Below are positions 1 to 7,803 of a stretch of DNA of 64,000 bases, piece after piece. A program made the translations under genes and the position numbers. Origin of the DNA: Sedimenticola sp. (GTDB lineage Bacteria; Pseudomonadota; Gammaproteobacteria; Chromatiales; Chromatiaceae); contig JALSQZ010000066.1 of assembly GCA_026985055.1 (NCBI GenBank), positions 1 through 64,000 on the forward strand, given 5' to 3'. Under the pieces are notes generated by a model. The model was not told where the DNA came from. It did not search any database and saw only the letters and a list, made by a program, of their open reading frames with translations. The first letter of the stretch is position 1. Each line of letters starts with the position of its first letter.

Positions 1-114
1 AAACGAGCGCGAGGCATTCGGGATACAGACTATTTCAAGCTCAAGATTCGGCAATCATCACTGCCCGATGACCATTCCATGTTTTATGATCTGGCGTATT
101 CTTCACTCACATAA
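1..114 (+). CDS. C-terminal end of a transposase (probably ISL3-like), 5' part outside window
   Basis: An open frame runs from the window edge to TAA at 112-114 and encodes 37 residues, including RGIRDTDYFKLKIRQ. This resembles the closing segment of ISL3-type DDE transposases (an ARG-[YF]R-x-x-x-[YF]F-x-x-K-I pattern). Only the tail is present, so the catalytic residues cannot be judged. A hairpin terminator follows directly. The family call is from memory of the motif and is moderate; that it is coding is supported by the in-frame stop just before a terminator and by the repeat-rich surroundings. Confidence 0.5.
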   Translation, partial: KRARGIRDTDYFKLKIRQSSLPDDHSMFYDLAYSSLT

Positions 115-123
115 CCGGAGAAG

Positions 124-144
124 AACCCAAAATGTGGGTTTTTT
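124..144 (+). terminator. Intrinsic terminator after the transposase fragment
   Basis: Stem AACCCA (124-129) pairs with TGGGTT (135-140) around a 5-nt loop and runs into a T-tract on the + strand. It lies 10 bp after the stop codon of the transposase fragment. Confidence 0.55.
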
Positions 145-185
145 ACCATGAATTACAGCCTGTTGCGTGACGGTTATGCTGGATA

Positions 186-349
186 CAGTTCGTACCTGTC
201 ATGCTATCCGGTTTTTCCCGGGATCTTTTCACCCAGCTTGTTCGAACGCACTGCAAGCCGATGAATGACATCGGCTTTTGTCCGTTCGAACAAGCTGGGC
301 AAAAATCTCTCCGGGAAAATTCCGGATTCCGGTGCAACATGCGGGCTAG
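186..349. repeat. 164-bp palindromic repeat, family R1, copy 1
   Basis: This block is about 90 percent identical by eye to 746-910. It is largely self-complementary: 232-248 pairs perfectly over 17 bp with 283-299, with an inner stem 255-262/270-277 and outer arms around TTTTCCCGGGA. A transcript would fold into one long hairpin. No transposase is inside. It looks like a non-autonomous element or REP-type palindrome. No clear target duplication was found. Confidence 0.75.
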
Positions 350-690
350 GGGGTTGAGGGATGGGGACAAATACCGGACAGCCAGCTTTTTATTATTTGT
401 TATATATATCAAATACTTATCTCCTATCAGGAATTCCGGTTTTCTGTTTTGCTGGTTATCGGTATTGTGCGTTGCGTCACGCTTTTCAGGCAGTGCCAAT
501 GAAAGCTGGTGCAGCTTGGGGAAACTTTTTCTCTGGCGCCGGGTCATATTGACAGACGTTAGGAAAACGTTGGGTCACCCCCCTCCCTTGGTGGCCCGCC
601 GGGTCAACCGGCACCCCAACCCCGAAGCTTGCCCCCCCTCTGGCTTCGGGGTTTTCTATGGTCTGGAAAAACTGCCAGGAGCAGGTAGCG
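350..690. other. Gene-poor stretch between the two R1 repeats
   Basis: I see no convincing gene on either strand. Short frames exist, but they run through the repeats and show no recognisable motif. The stretch is AT-rich around 385-430 and then GC-rich, with hairpins at 618-653 and 667-700. It may hold decayed sequence or an unrecognised structured RNA. Confidence 0.4.
618..656 (+). terminator. Strong hairpin with T-run
   Basis: AACCCCGAAGC (618-628) pairs perfectly over 11 bp with GCTTCGGGGTT (643-653), followed by TTTTCT. It has the shape of an intrinsic terminator on the + strand, but no + strand gene is recognisable upstream. Confidence 0.5.
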
Positions 691-702
691 GTCAGTTTTT
701 TT
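667..702. terminator. Possible bidirectional terminator
   Basis: AAAAACTG (667-674) and CAGTTTTT (693-700) form a stem with A/T tracts on both sides. On the - strand it coincides with the end of the small exported-protein gene. Confidence 0.35.
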
Positions 703-1132
703 CCACGGTAAAACGCAGTTTTGTGGCAGTCGTGCTCTTATTAACACAGTTTGTACCTGTCATGCTATCCGGTTTTTCCCGGGATCTTTTCACCCAGCTT
801 GCCCGAACGCCTTGCAAACCGATGAATAACATCGGCTTTTGTCCGTTCGAACAATCTGGGCAAAAATCTCTTCGGGAAAATTCCGGATTCCGGTGCAATA
901 TTCGGGTTAGCGGAAAAAGCACCTGGTTGTCTTCATGATAGTGGATATTGAATTCCAGAGGCTGGTCGGCGCTGAAGCGATAGTGGATGGTCTGCCCGGC
1001 AGGCAGCTTGTGGCAGGATTCTTCCACCTGATCTGCCTGCAATATCCTCGCTTGCTGGGCAATGGAGGTGTTGCACAGAAGGCCGAGGAGGAAGAAAGTG
1101 ACAGTTTTCAAGAGCTTGTCCTGTCGAGCCAC
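692..1132 (-). CDS. Small exported protein of unknown function, interrupted in frame by repeat R1
   Basis: The first ~25 residues form a signal peptide (basic start, hydrophobic [11 protein letters not shown], cleavage near SIAQQ). A segment with [20 protein letters not shown] follows, reminiscent of small periplasmic proteins with a FNIHYH motif. From about residue 76 to 130 the frame reads through R1 copy 2 (746-910), then returns to unique sequence ([13 protein letters not shown]) and stops at 692. The middle ~50 residues are therefore repeat-derived and the product is probably altered or non-functional. A hairpin at 667-700 lies at the 3' end. The start overlaps the end of engB by about 25 bp. 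Function is unknown. Confidence 0.45.
   Translation of the reverse strand: MARQDKLLKTVTFFLLGLLCNTSIAQQARILQADQVEESCHKLPAGQTIHYRFSADQPLEFNIHYHEDNQVLFPLTRILHRNPEFSRRDFCPDCSNGQKPMLFIGLQGVRASWVKRSREKPDSMTGTNCVNKSTTATKLRFTVEKN
746..910. repeat. 165-bp palindromic repeat, family R1, copy 2
   Basis: This is the second copy of the block at 186-349, in the same orientation, with scattered substitutions and the same central inverted repeat (CCCAG...CTGGG arms). It lies inside the reading frame of the small exported protein on the - strand and does not break the frame. Confidence 0.75.
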
Positions 1133-1719
1133 TGATTGAGTGTTAGATGAACTTCGCCCACGCCGCTGCGTTTCAGGGAAGAAAACAGCTGTACGCTGAA
1201 ATCGCCCTGCATGGATTTCAATGCCGCTTCAACCCTGTGGCAGCTCGCGGTTGCCGGGCCTTTCTTCAGTTTGTCCGCCTTGGTCAGCAGCACATGAACC
1301 GGAAGTTGGATATGTCCGGCCCATTCGAGCATCTGGACATCGAAATCCTTGAGCGGATGGCGCACATCCATCATCAGTATCAGGCCTTTCAGGCATTGGC
1401 GTTTTTCCAGATACTGCGCCAGGCTGCCTTGCCAGTCCTTCTTGATGCTCACAGAGACCTTGGCGTAGCCGTAGCCGGGCAGGTCCACCAGACGGCGCTC
1501 ATGATCCAGTTCAAAAAAATTGATGAGCTGGGTTCGTCCCGGGGTTTTGGAGGTCTTGGCCAGCCCGCGGTGATCGCAAAGTGTATTGATGGCGGAGGAT
1601 TTGCCGGCGTTGGAGCGTCCGGCGAAGGCCACCTCATAACCTTCGTCGGCGGGACATTGGCTGAGTTTGGCGGCGCTGGTCAGAAATCTGGCCTGACGGT
1701 AGTAGTTGTCAGTCTGCAT
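1108..1719 (-). CDS. engB: Ribosome biogenesis GTP-binding protein EngB (YihA/YsxC)
   Basis: A TrmE-Era-EngA-EngB-type GTPase of about 203 residues that acts in assembly of the large ribosomal subunit. The G1 P-loop [10 protein letters not shown]3 DLPGYGYA and G4 [10 protein letters not shown] are in order and correctly spaced. The frame is open to 1776, but the family begins close to [13 protein letters not shown] take the ATG at 1719, which gives an 11-bp overlap with moaC rather than 68 bp. It is the last gene of the moaC-side run on this strand. Confidence 0.93.
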   Translation of the reverse strand: MQTDNYYRQARFLTSAAKLSQCPADEGYEVAFAGRSNAGKSSAINTLCDHRGLAKTSKTPGRTQLINFFELDHERRLVDLPGYGYAKVSVSIKKDWQGSLAQYLEKRQCLKGLILMMDVRHPLKDFDVQMLEWAGHIQLPVHVLLTKADKLKKGPATASCHRVEAALKSMQGDFSVQLFSSLKRSGVGEVHLTLNQWLDRTSS

Positions 1720-2194
1720 CGCCGCGTTTCCAGTGTCCGGATTTGCCGCCGGATTTTTCCTCCAGGCGAACCTCACTGATGATCATGCCCCTGTCCACGG
1801 CCTTGCACATGTCATAGATGGTGAGCAGAGCGACCTGGGTGGCGCACAGGGCTTCCATCTCCACTCCGGTTTGTCCGCGGGTTTCCACCCGGGCATGACA
1901 GCGGATGAGATTGTTTTCATGGTCGATGTCAAAGTCGATGGCAATCCGGGTAAGCGCGAGGGGATGGCACAGGGGGATCAGGTCAGGCGTCCTCTTGGCG
2001 GCCATGATGCCGGCCACCCTGGCGATGCCCAGTACGTCCCCTTTCTTGTGTCCCCCTTCCTCGATGAGTTTGAGTGTATCTGCCTGCATGCGGATGTGCC
2101 CGCTGGTAAGCGCGACACGGTGGGTGTGGTCCTTGGCGCCAACATCGACCATATGGGCCTGACCCTGTTCGTCGAAATGGGTGAGTTTGCTCAT
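1709..2194 (-). CDS. moaC: Cyclic pyranopterin monophosphate synthase MoaC
   Basis: Catalyses formation of cyclic pyranopterin monophosphate from the MoaA product in molybdenum cofactor synthesis. The 161 residues are standard for MoaC, and the hallmarks are clear: [13 protein letters not shown] near the start, [24 protein letters not shown] and [11 protein letters not shown]. The start overlaps the stop of the upstream phosphoesterase gene (ATGA-type, 2191-2194). moaD, moeA and moaB lie 27 kb away in this window, so the pathway is split over at least two loci. The GTP-cyclising MoaA is not in the window. Confidence 0.96.
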   Translation of the reverse strand: MSKLTHFDEQGQAHMVDVGAKDHTHRVALTSGHIRMQADTLKLIEEGGHKKGDVLGIARVAGIMAAKRTPDLIPLCHPLALTRIAIDFDIDHENNLIRCHARVETRGQTGVEMEALCATQVALLTIYDMCKAVDRGMIISEVRLEEKSGGKSGHWKRGDAD

Positions 2195-2736
2195 GCCTGG
2201 GATACCTGGTCGAATTCAATGGATTTGGACACTTCGTGTACATCGAAGTTCATGTGCTCAAGATCGCCCAGCACCCAGGTGGCCTGGGGTTTGCCCACGC
2301 CGCCCACGGTGCCGGGATTGATCAGTGCGGTCTGGCCGCCGTTCACATTGGGCAGCCATTCGATGGCAACCTTGTGGCTGTGCCCGCAGCAGACCAGATC
2401 CCAGTCTCCCGTAGCGGCCATGGCCCGGGCGTAGTGTGGATAATGCACCAGGAAAATGCGCTTTCCGCCGAGTTCGATGCCGGCATCCATGCCGTGATAG
2501 CGCAGCACGCCGCCGGGCTTGTGGCTGAGGCGGGTCAGGGCATACAGGTCGCCGGTGTTGTTACCGTGGATCACATGCACCGGCAGACCGAATTGTTCCA
2601 GGCAGCCCAGGGTGCTGGGGGCGACCACATCGCCGCAATGGACTACGGCTTCCGCCCCCAGTGCCAGCGCATCTCTGACGGCTGCTTCCAGCAGGGGGAT
2701 GTGGTCGTGGCTGTCGGACAGAATGCAGATTTTCAT
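2191..2736 (-). CDS. YfcE/MJ0936-type metallophosphoesterase
   Basis: A 181-residue calcineurin-like phosphoesterase. The metal-binding motifs are present: ILSDSHD at residues 4-10, HCGDVV near 33, HGNNTGD near 58 and the late GHSH near 120. Members hydrolyse phosphodiester model substrates; the natural substrate is unknown. It overlaps ppa at its start and moaC at its end, so the three are probably co-transcribed. Confidence 0.85.
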   Translation of the reverse strand: MKICILSDSHDHIPLLEAAVRDALALGAEAVVHCGDVVAPSTLGCLEQFGLPVHVIHGNNTGDLYALTRLSHKPGGVLRYHGMDAGIELGGKRIFLVHYPHYARAMAATGDWDLVCCGHSHKVAIEWLPNVNGGQTALINPGTVGGVGKPQATWVLGDLEHMNFDVHEVSKSIEFDQVSQA

Positions 2737-3284
2737 CAGAAGTGTGGTTTTTCCGGGGCTTTGTCAAACATGGCGACGGAATTGGTGATTTCCTTGCGTG
2801 CGGCTTCGGCGCCTTCCCAGCCTTGTACCCGTACCCATTTGCCTTCGTCCAGATCCTTGTAGTGCTCGAAGAAATGGGCCATGCGCTCCATGAGTTCCCT
2901 GGGCATGTCATCCACGTCTTTCACATGGGACCAGCGGTCGGTGATGTCGTCGGCGGGTACCGCTACCACCTTGGCATCGTCGCCGGATTCGTCGGTCATG
3001 ATGAGCACGGCTACCGGACGGCAGCGGATTACGGAGCCGGGAATCAGGGGAAAGGCGGTGGGCACCAGTACATCACAGGGGTCGCCGTCATCGGAAAGTG
3101 TATGCGGGATATAGCCATAGTTTACCGGATAGCGCATGGCGGTACGGAGGATGCGATCCACGAACATGGCGCCGGATTCCTTGTCCACCTCATACTTGAC
3201 CGGCTCGGCATTGGCAGGAATTTCGATGATGACGTTGATTTCGTCCGGGACATTGTTGCCCCGGGTTACGCGGTCGAGGTTCAT
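2736..3284 (-). CDS. ppa: Inorganic pyrophosphatase (family I)
   Basis: A cytosolic Mg-dependent enzyme that splits PPi to phosphate. Its 182 residues match the family length. The signature DGDPCDVLV and the conserved YPVNYGYIP and KVVAVPADD segments are present. The stop shares a base with the start of the phosphoesterase. A PPi-type phosphofructokinase lies about 1 kb upstream on the same strand, so two PPi-consuming enzymes sit close together. Confidence 0.96.
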   Translation of the reverse strand: MNLDRVTRGNNVPDEINVIIEIPANAEPVKYEVDKESGAMFVDRILRTAMRYPVNYGYIPHTLSDDGDPCDVLVPTAFPLIPGSVIRCRPVAVLIMTDESGDDAKVVAVPADDITDRWSHVKDVDDMPRELMERMAHFFEHYKDLDEGKWVRVQGWEGAEAARKEITNSVAMFDKAPEKPHF

Positions 3285-3322
3285 TGTCTTCTCACTCTGA
3301 TATTTTGTTTTTGTCTGAAAGG

Positions 3323-3347
3323 AAAAAGCCGACCCGAAGGCCGGCTT
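3323..3347 (-). terminator. Intrinsic terminator downstream of the peroxiredoxin gene
   Basis: Arms 3326-3334 and 3339-3347 form a 9-bp stem with one G-U pair and a 4-nt loop, followed on the - strand by a T-run (3327-3323). It separates the peroxiredoxin gene from ppa. Confidence 0.75.
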
Positions 3348-3369
3348 GCGGTTTCGTGTGGCTGTCAGC

Positions 3370-3975
3370 TTACAGCTCTTCGGCGTGTTTGGACAAATAG
3401 CTGGCTACGCCATCAGGCGTGTCCTTCATGCCTTCATCACCTTCCTTCCAGCCGGCAGGACAGACTTCACCATGGGTTTCGTGGAATTGCAGGGCGTCGA
3501 TCATGCGCAGCATTTCGTCGATATTGCGTCCCAGGGGCAGGTCGTTGACCACCTGGTGACGCACCACGCCTTCCTTGTCGATGAGGAAGGAGCCGCGGAA
3601 GGCCACTGCGCCGTCCGGCGTTTCCACGTCATAGGCCTTGCAGATGCCATGGGTCATATCCGCTACCAGTGGATAGCGCACGGGGCCGATGCCACCTTCG
3701 TTGACCGGGGTATTGCGCCAGGCGTTGTGGGTGAAGTGAGAGTCGATGGACACGCCGATCACTTCCACGTTGCGCTTGCTAAACTCATCCAGGCGATGAT
3801 CGAAGGCGATCAGCTCCGAGGGGCAGACGAAGGTGAAATCCAGAGGATAGAAGAAGATCACCGCGTACTTGTCCCTGGTGTGGGTCTTCAGGTTGAAATC
3901 ATCGACGATGCTGCCGTCGCCAAGCACCGCCGGTGCGGTAAAGTCGGGTGCCTCGCGGCCTACCAGTACTGACAT
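3370..3975 (-). CDS. 2-Cys peroxiredoxin (AhpC/Prx1 type)
   Basis: Reduces peroxides using thiol electrons. The peroxidatic Cys sits in [12 protein letters not shown] (about residue 51) and the resolving Cys in GEVCPAGW (about residue 171), which defines a typical 2-Cys enzyme. The length of 201 residues is normal, and the short tail after the resolving Cys lacks the YF motif of sensitive eukaryotic forms. It has its own terminator downstream. No AhpF-type reductase is nearby. Confidence 0.93.
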   Translation of the reverse strand: MSVLVGREAPDFTAPAVLGDGSIVDDFNLKTHTRDKYAVIFFYPLDFTFVCPSELIAFDHRLDEFSKRNVEVIGVSIDSHFTHNAWRNTPVNEGGIGPVRYPLVADMTHGICKAYDVETPDGAVAFRGSFLIDKEGVVRHQVVNDLPLGRNIDEMLRMIDALQFHETHGEVCPAGWKEGDEGMKDTPDGVASYLSKHAEEL

Positions 3976-4005
3976 TATGTTCTCCTGTGTTTTCTCGGTT
4001 TATTG

Positions 4006-4212
4006 TTATCTGAGGCTGGAAAAGTCGGTTCCCGGCTTCAGATCGAATCGGTTTTCCAGATCCAGCTCCCGGATGAGCCGGTCCACAGCTTCCTGGCCAT
4101 GAATCTTTTGCACTTCGGCAAGAATCATGCGCACGGAATTGCGGTTGTAGCCGCTCCTGAATTGCAGCTGTACCTCAATCAGTTCCCGGGCTCTGTCCAG
4201 ATTCATGGTCAT
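4006..4212 (-). CDS. Small conserved-looking protein of unknown function
   Basis: A 68-residue charged, helix-rich protein (MTMNLDRAREL...) with no signal peptide or membrane segment. The ATG at 4206 is an alternative start. It lies 27 bp after the phosphofructokinase gene on the same strand, with a GC-rich hairpin between them. I do not recognise the family. Confidence 0.6.
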   Translation of the reverse strand: MTMNLDRARELIEVQLQFRSGYNRNSVRMILAEVQKIHGQEAVDRLIRELDLENRFDLKPGTDFSSLR

Positions 4213-4214
4213 AA

Positions 4215-4232
4215 CCCGCCCCGAAGGGCGGG
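4215..4232 (-). terminator. GC-rich hairpin between the phosphofructokinase gene and the small downstream gene
   Basis: CCCGCCC (4215-4221) pairs with GGGCGGG (4226-4232) over a CGAA/TTCG tetraloop. There is almost no T-run, so it may be an mRNA-stabilising or partial termination hairpin. Confidence 0.4.
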
Positions 4233-4239
4233 AGTTGGA

Positions 4240-5496
4240 TCAGATTTCAAAATCGGCCAGCTTGCGCGGAACCGCGATGCCTTTCAGCGTGACGTAGCGG
4301 GGCATGCCGTTGTCGTCATACTCGGGATAGGCTTCGCCCTGAATCAACGGATAGAGATACTCCTTGCAGGCGTCGGTAATGCCAAAGCCGTCATCGGTGA
4401 TGAAATCCATGGGCATCATTTTTTCCACGTTGGCCACTTCGGATAGGGGCGCCATGCCAATGCTCCACTTGTAGGGGGAAGAGGATTCGCGCACCACCGT
4501 GGGCATGATGGAGTTGTGGCCTTCCAGGGCCATGTTCACCGCGGCTTCGCCCAGGGCATAGGCCTGCTCGACGTCGGATTCCGACGCCAGATGCCGCGCC
4601 GCGCGCTGCAGGTAGTCGGCAACCGCCCAGTGGAATTTGTAGCCCAGGGCTTCCTTGATGATATTGGCGACCACGGGGGCGGCGCCACCGAGCTGGGCAT
4701 GACCGAAATCGTCCCGGGTGCCCTGCTCGGCGAGGAATTTGCCGTCCGGCCAGTGGCAACCTTCGGAAACCACCACGGTACAATAGCCGTGTTCCTTGAC
4801 CTTGGCGTCCACCGCCGCGAGGAACTTGTCCTGATCGAATTCCACTTCAGGGAACAGGGTGACCACGGGAATGCCGTAGTCTTCCACCAGGGCGCCTGCG
4901 GCGGCAATCCAGCCGGCGTGACGTCCCATGACTTCGATAACGAAAATCTTGGTGGAGGTTTTGGCCATGGAGCGTACGTCATAACTGGCTTCCAGGGTGG
5001 AAACCGCGATGTATTTCGCTACCGAGCCGAAACCCGGGCAGTTGTCGGTAATGGGCAGGTCGTTGTCCACGGTCTTGGGCACATGGATGGCCTGCACCGG
5101 AAAGCCCATCTTTTCGGACAGCTGGGATACCTTGAAGCAGGTGTCGGCAGAGTCGCCGCCGCCATTGTAGAAAAAGTAGCCGATGTTGTGCGCCTTGAAC
5201 ACTTCGATGAGACGCTCGTATTCGCGCTTGTTGTCTTCCAGGCTCTTGAGCTTGTAGCGGCAGGAGCCGAAAGCGCCGGAGGGAGTGGTCTTCAGGGCAG
5301 CGATATCTTGAGCGGATTCCTGGTTGGTATCGATGAGATCTTCGGTGAGCGCGCCAATAATGCCGTTGCGACCGGCGTACACATTGGCGATCTTGTCGCT
5401 GTGCTTGCGGGCGGTCTCGATCACGCCACAGGCGGATGCGTTGATTACGGCGGTCACACCGCCGGATTGTGCATAGAAAGCATTCTTTGCTGTCAT
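4240..5496 (-). CDS. pfp: Pyrophosphate-dependent 6-phosphofructokinase
   Basis: Interconverts fructose 6-phosphate and fructose 1,6-bisphosphate in the cytosol. The 418 residues show AQSGGVTAVINAS at the start, GGGDSADT near 121, PKTVDNDLPITDNCPGFGS near 150 and MGRHAGW near 196. Lys in PKTVDND, where ATP enzymes have Gly (PGTIDND), is the usual mark of PPi dependence, so a reversible PPi-linked reaction is likely. In methanotrophs and sulfur-oxidising symbionts similar enzymes are proposed to serve the Calvin cycle. Cofactor use is inferred, not shown. Confidence 0.9.
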   Translation of the reverse strand: MTAKNAFYAQSGGVTAVINASACGVIETARKHSDKIANVYAGRNGIIGALTEDLIDTNQESAQDIAALKTTPSGAFGSCRYKLKSLEDNKREYERLIEVFKAHNIGYFFYNGGGDSADTCFKVSQLSEKMGFPVQAIHVPKTVDNDLPITDNCPGFGSVAKYIAVSTLEASYDVRSMAKTSTKIFVIEVMGRHAGWIAAAGALVEDYGIPVVTLFPEVEFDQDKFLAAVDAKVKEHGYCTVVVSEGCHWPDGKFLAEQGTRDDFGHAQLGGAAPVVANIIKEALGYKFHWAVADYLQRAARHLASESDVEQAYALGEAAVNMALEGHNSIMPTVVRESSSPYKWSIGMAPLSEVANVEKMMPMDFITDDGFGITDACKEYLYPLIQGEAYPEYDDNGMPRYVTLKGIAVPRKLADFEI

Positions 5497-5556
5497 GATA
5501 ACTCCCTCTTGAGCGTTAGAGTTTTGATGGATGTATGAGAAATTTTCCTGCAGGCT

Positions 5557-5901
5557 TCAGATCTCTCCGCGCTCCTTGGCGTCGTGGTCGGCCTGGGTCT
5601 GCAACAGGGATACGATGCACTCGCTGAGGTCATCGTATTCGTGTACCCCGGTGCCGTATTGCTGATAGCCCCGGTAGAAGAACTGGCAGCGATAGCGCCG
5701 GTCTCCGGATTTGAAAATCACGAAATTACAGCCGTCTTTCTGCCAGTACACAACGGGACAGTTGCTCAGATCGCGATCTGCGGGCGAGAGGCGGATTTCC
5801 GCATCCGCGTATTCAAAGGGCACATCCTCGCCATAGCGCTCCTTCAGCGTGGTCCTGATAATCCATTCTTCGCTTTTTCCGTAGTCGGGAATTGTAGCCA
5901 T
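5557..5901 (-). CDS. Hypothetical protein, 114 residues
   Basis: The frame extends upstream to a TTG at 5940, but the ATG at 5901 (MATIPDYGKSEEW) is the more likely start. The protein is soluble, acidic and rich in aromatic residues, with no signal peptide. It sits 60 bp upstream of the phosphofructokinase gene on the same strand and diverges from the adenylate kinase gene. I do not recognise a family. Confidence 0.6.
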   Translation of the reverse strand: MATIPDYGKSEEWIIRTTLKERYGEDVPFEYADAEIRLSPADRDLSNCPVVYWQKDGCNFVIFKSGDRRYRCQFFYRGYQQYGTGVHEYDDLSECIVSLLQTQADHDAKERGEI

Positions 5902-6118
5902 GATGCTTCGATAACCTGCTGATATATTTATTTGAGTCAAAAAAATCGCAGAAAATCAGGAACTTTGGCGGTTCCTTGGTTGACATTGGAAGCCAACTGC
6001 GATTAGCTATGCATCAAAATGGTTGTTGGTCTGGATAATCTCGCCAATTATAAAGGAAAAAAACGGGGCGGGATATATTCAGTCCCATGTTGATCTGCTC
6101 TACAAGGACAATGCGCGC

Positions 6119-7522
6119 ATGAGGATTATTTTACTGGGGCCTCCCGGTTCGGGAAAATCCGTTATCTCCCGGAAACTTGCCGATAAATATGGGTTTCCTG
6201 TGGTAAGTGTCGAAGAAGTGGCCGAGGAACTGTCGGCCATGGCCCAGCAGGACGATGAGCTGGGCCGCCTGGCCAGGGATTCCATCGGATCCGGGCGCGT
6301 TTCCGACGACGTATGCAACATCGTCATCCGCCGGGTGCTGGGCAAGGAAGAACTCGATTCCGGGTTCATTCTGGTCGGTTACCCCAAGGATGTGGCTCAG
6401 GCCGGGTTCATGGAAGAAGCGCTGAATCAGATGCGACGGCCCCTGGATCTGGTGCTGATGATCGACATCGACCGGGATGAGCTGATGGAGCGGCGCGTCG
6501 GCCGTATCGATTGTGATGCCTGTGGCTCCCACTACAATCTGTACGTCAATCCGCCTCTGGTGGAAGGGGTTTGCGACATGTGCGGCTCGCGGGTGAGTCG
6601 CCGCCCTCGGGGCTATGAAGAAAACATAGCCAACCAGTTGCGTGAATATGATGTGGCGGTGCAGCCGGTGCTGGATTTTTACCGCAAGCTGGACAAATTG
6701 CGCGTGGTGGATGCCAATGGCACGGAAGACGAATTGTGGGAAGGCGTACAGCAGATCGTCGATAGCACTGTCCCGGTAGTATTGGAGCCTCTGGCGAAAG
6801 AAGCAGAAGCAGAGAAAGCGGATTCAGGGCGAAAACCCAAGGCAGCCAGCAAGAAAACCGGGAATGCCGTTGCCGCCAGCGGGAGCGACCGGACTTCCGC
6901 TGCTGTGGCGAAAAAGAAGCCGGCGAAGAAAACGTCGGGAAAAAAGAAGCCGGTTAAAAAGACGGCTTCGGCGACAACAAAGAAGACTACGGACAAGGCT
7001 TCCGCGAAAAAAGTCAGCAAGAAAGCAGCGGCAAAGAAAAAAGTGGTAAAGAAAGTGGCCGCCAAAAAAGCGGCTGTCAAGAAGTCGGTGAGCAAAAAGA
7101 AGGCGGCGGTGAAGAAGTCCGCGAGCAAGAAGAAGCCTGTCGCCAAGGGCGCCTCCATCAGGAAAAAAACCGCCAAGAAAAAGGTGGTCAAGAAAGCGGC
7201 GCTAAAAAAGGTTGCGAAAAAAGCGGCGAAAAAGAAAGTCGTCAGCAAAAAGAAGCCGGCGATCAAGACCTCCACGGTCAAGAAGAAAGTTGCCGGAAAA
7301 AAAGTAGCCAAGAAAAAAGTGGTGAAAAAGGCGGTGGCGAAAAAGGTGGCGAAAAAAAAGCCGCTGAGCAAAAAGGTCGCGAGCAAAAAGAAAGTAGTGA
7401 AAAAGTCCGTCAGCAAAAAGAAGCCGGCAAAGAAATCAGCAGCAAAAAAATCGCCAGCCAGGACCGCGAAAAAGGTGGCAAAAAAAACGGCCAAGAAAAA
7501 GGTGGCAAGACGAAAGCGCTAG
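6119..7522 (+). CDS. adk: Adenylate kinase fused to a long Lys/Ala-rich histone-H1-like tail
   Basis: Residues 1-~220 are an adenylate kinase: P-loop GPPGSGKS at 7-14, GFILVGYPKD near 83, and a Cys4 zinc-type LID (CDACG...CDMCG, near 138-162), then RPRGYEEN where most members have RADDNEE-like residues. From ~250 to 467 the protein is almost only K, A, V, S and T with dozens of KKKVAKK/AKKxxxKK repeats, like the C-terminal domain of histone H1 or bacterial AlgP/HctB proteins. I chose the ATG at 6119 because the enzyme starts there (MRIILLGPP) with AAGGA about 10 bp upstream; the frame is open to 6023. There is no stop or frameshift between the parts. The tail probably binds nucleic acid or polyphosphate (inference). 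Confidence 0.88.
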   Translation: MRIILLGPPGSGKSVISRKLADKYGFPVVSVEEVAEELSAMAQQDDELGRLARDSIGSGRVSDDVCNIVIRRVLGKEELDSGFILVGYPKDVAQAGFMEEALNQMRRPLDLVLMIDIDRDELMERRVGRIDCDACGSHYNLYVNPPLVEGVCDMCGSRVSRRPRGYEENIANQLREYDVAVQPVLDFYRKLDKLRVVDANGTEDELWEGVQQIVDSTVPVVLEPLAKEAEAEKADSGRKPKAASKKTGNAVAASGSDRTSAAVAKKKPAKKTSGKKKPVKKTASATTKKTTDKASAKKVSKKAAAKKKVVKKVAAKKAAVKKSVSKKKAAVKKSASKKKPVAKGASIRKKTAKKKVVKKAALKKVAKKAAKKKVVSKKKPAIKTSTVKKKVAGKKVAKKKVVKKAVAKKVAKKKPLSKKVASKKKVVKKSVSKKKPAKKSAAKKSPARTAKKVAKKTAKKKVARRKR

Positions 7523-7569
7523 GAGCCTGTCGGATTTGCAGCCGATCATCGTTAAATCCGACAGGCTCC
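7522..7569. repeat. Perfect 16-bp palindrome (stem-loop) after the adk fusion
   Basis: GGAGCCTGTCGGATTT (7522-7537) is repeated in inverted form at 7554-7569 with a 16-nt loop. It starts on the last base of the stop codon. GGAGCCTGTCGGATT-type ends occur on insertion sequences and MITEs, so it may be a remnant element that now serves as a 3' hairpin. There is no T-run after it. Confidence 0.7.
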
Positions 7570-7652
7570 CAACCCGGCTGGGGCGCCAGGTCAGGGAGAT
7601 TTGGCGGAAGCTGGTGCACTGATCGTGGCGGCCCGGGTTTTGGCCGGCTTCA

Positions 7653-7803
7653 GGGAACCTCGAAAAACGCCTTGCATGGAATTTTTTTCGTCGCAAAGAG
7701 AAAATGCGATTTCCTCTTTGCTCACATTTTCAATTACTTGTCGTGATCTAAAATGGTGGGATATCCCTGTCCCGCTCGCGCATCTGGATTTTTCGGGATG
7801 CCC
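7653..7803. repeat. Interspersed repeat, family R2, copy A (about 150 bp)
   Basis: Shares a core (CGTCGCAAAGAGAAAATGC and flanks) and imperfect terminal inverted ends (GGGA-CCTCGAAAAA ... TTTTTCGGGATGCCC) with 39255-39405, and more weakly with 38351-38433. It overlaps the last 22 codons of the - strand membrane-protein gene and provides its stop codon. Confidence 0.7.

Noticed and set aside
201..938. 245-codon + strand frame covering both R1 repeats
   Set aside because: Its length comes from stop-free repeat DNA on both sides; there is no start context and no recognisable domain.
6679..7494. Phe/Ala-rich hydrophobic - strand frame
   Set aside because: It is the complement of the Lys-rich tail (AAG/AAA read as CTT/TTT); composition artefact. 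The same holds for 45358-45840.
6870..7520. CRISPR-like or microsatellite array suggested by the repetitive AAG-rich DNA
   Set aside because: Repeat units vary in length and keep the reading frame with K/A/V codons. There are no constant repeats or unique spacers.
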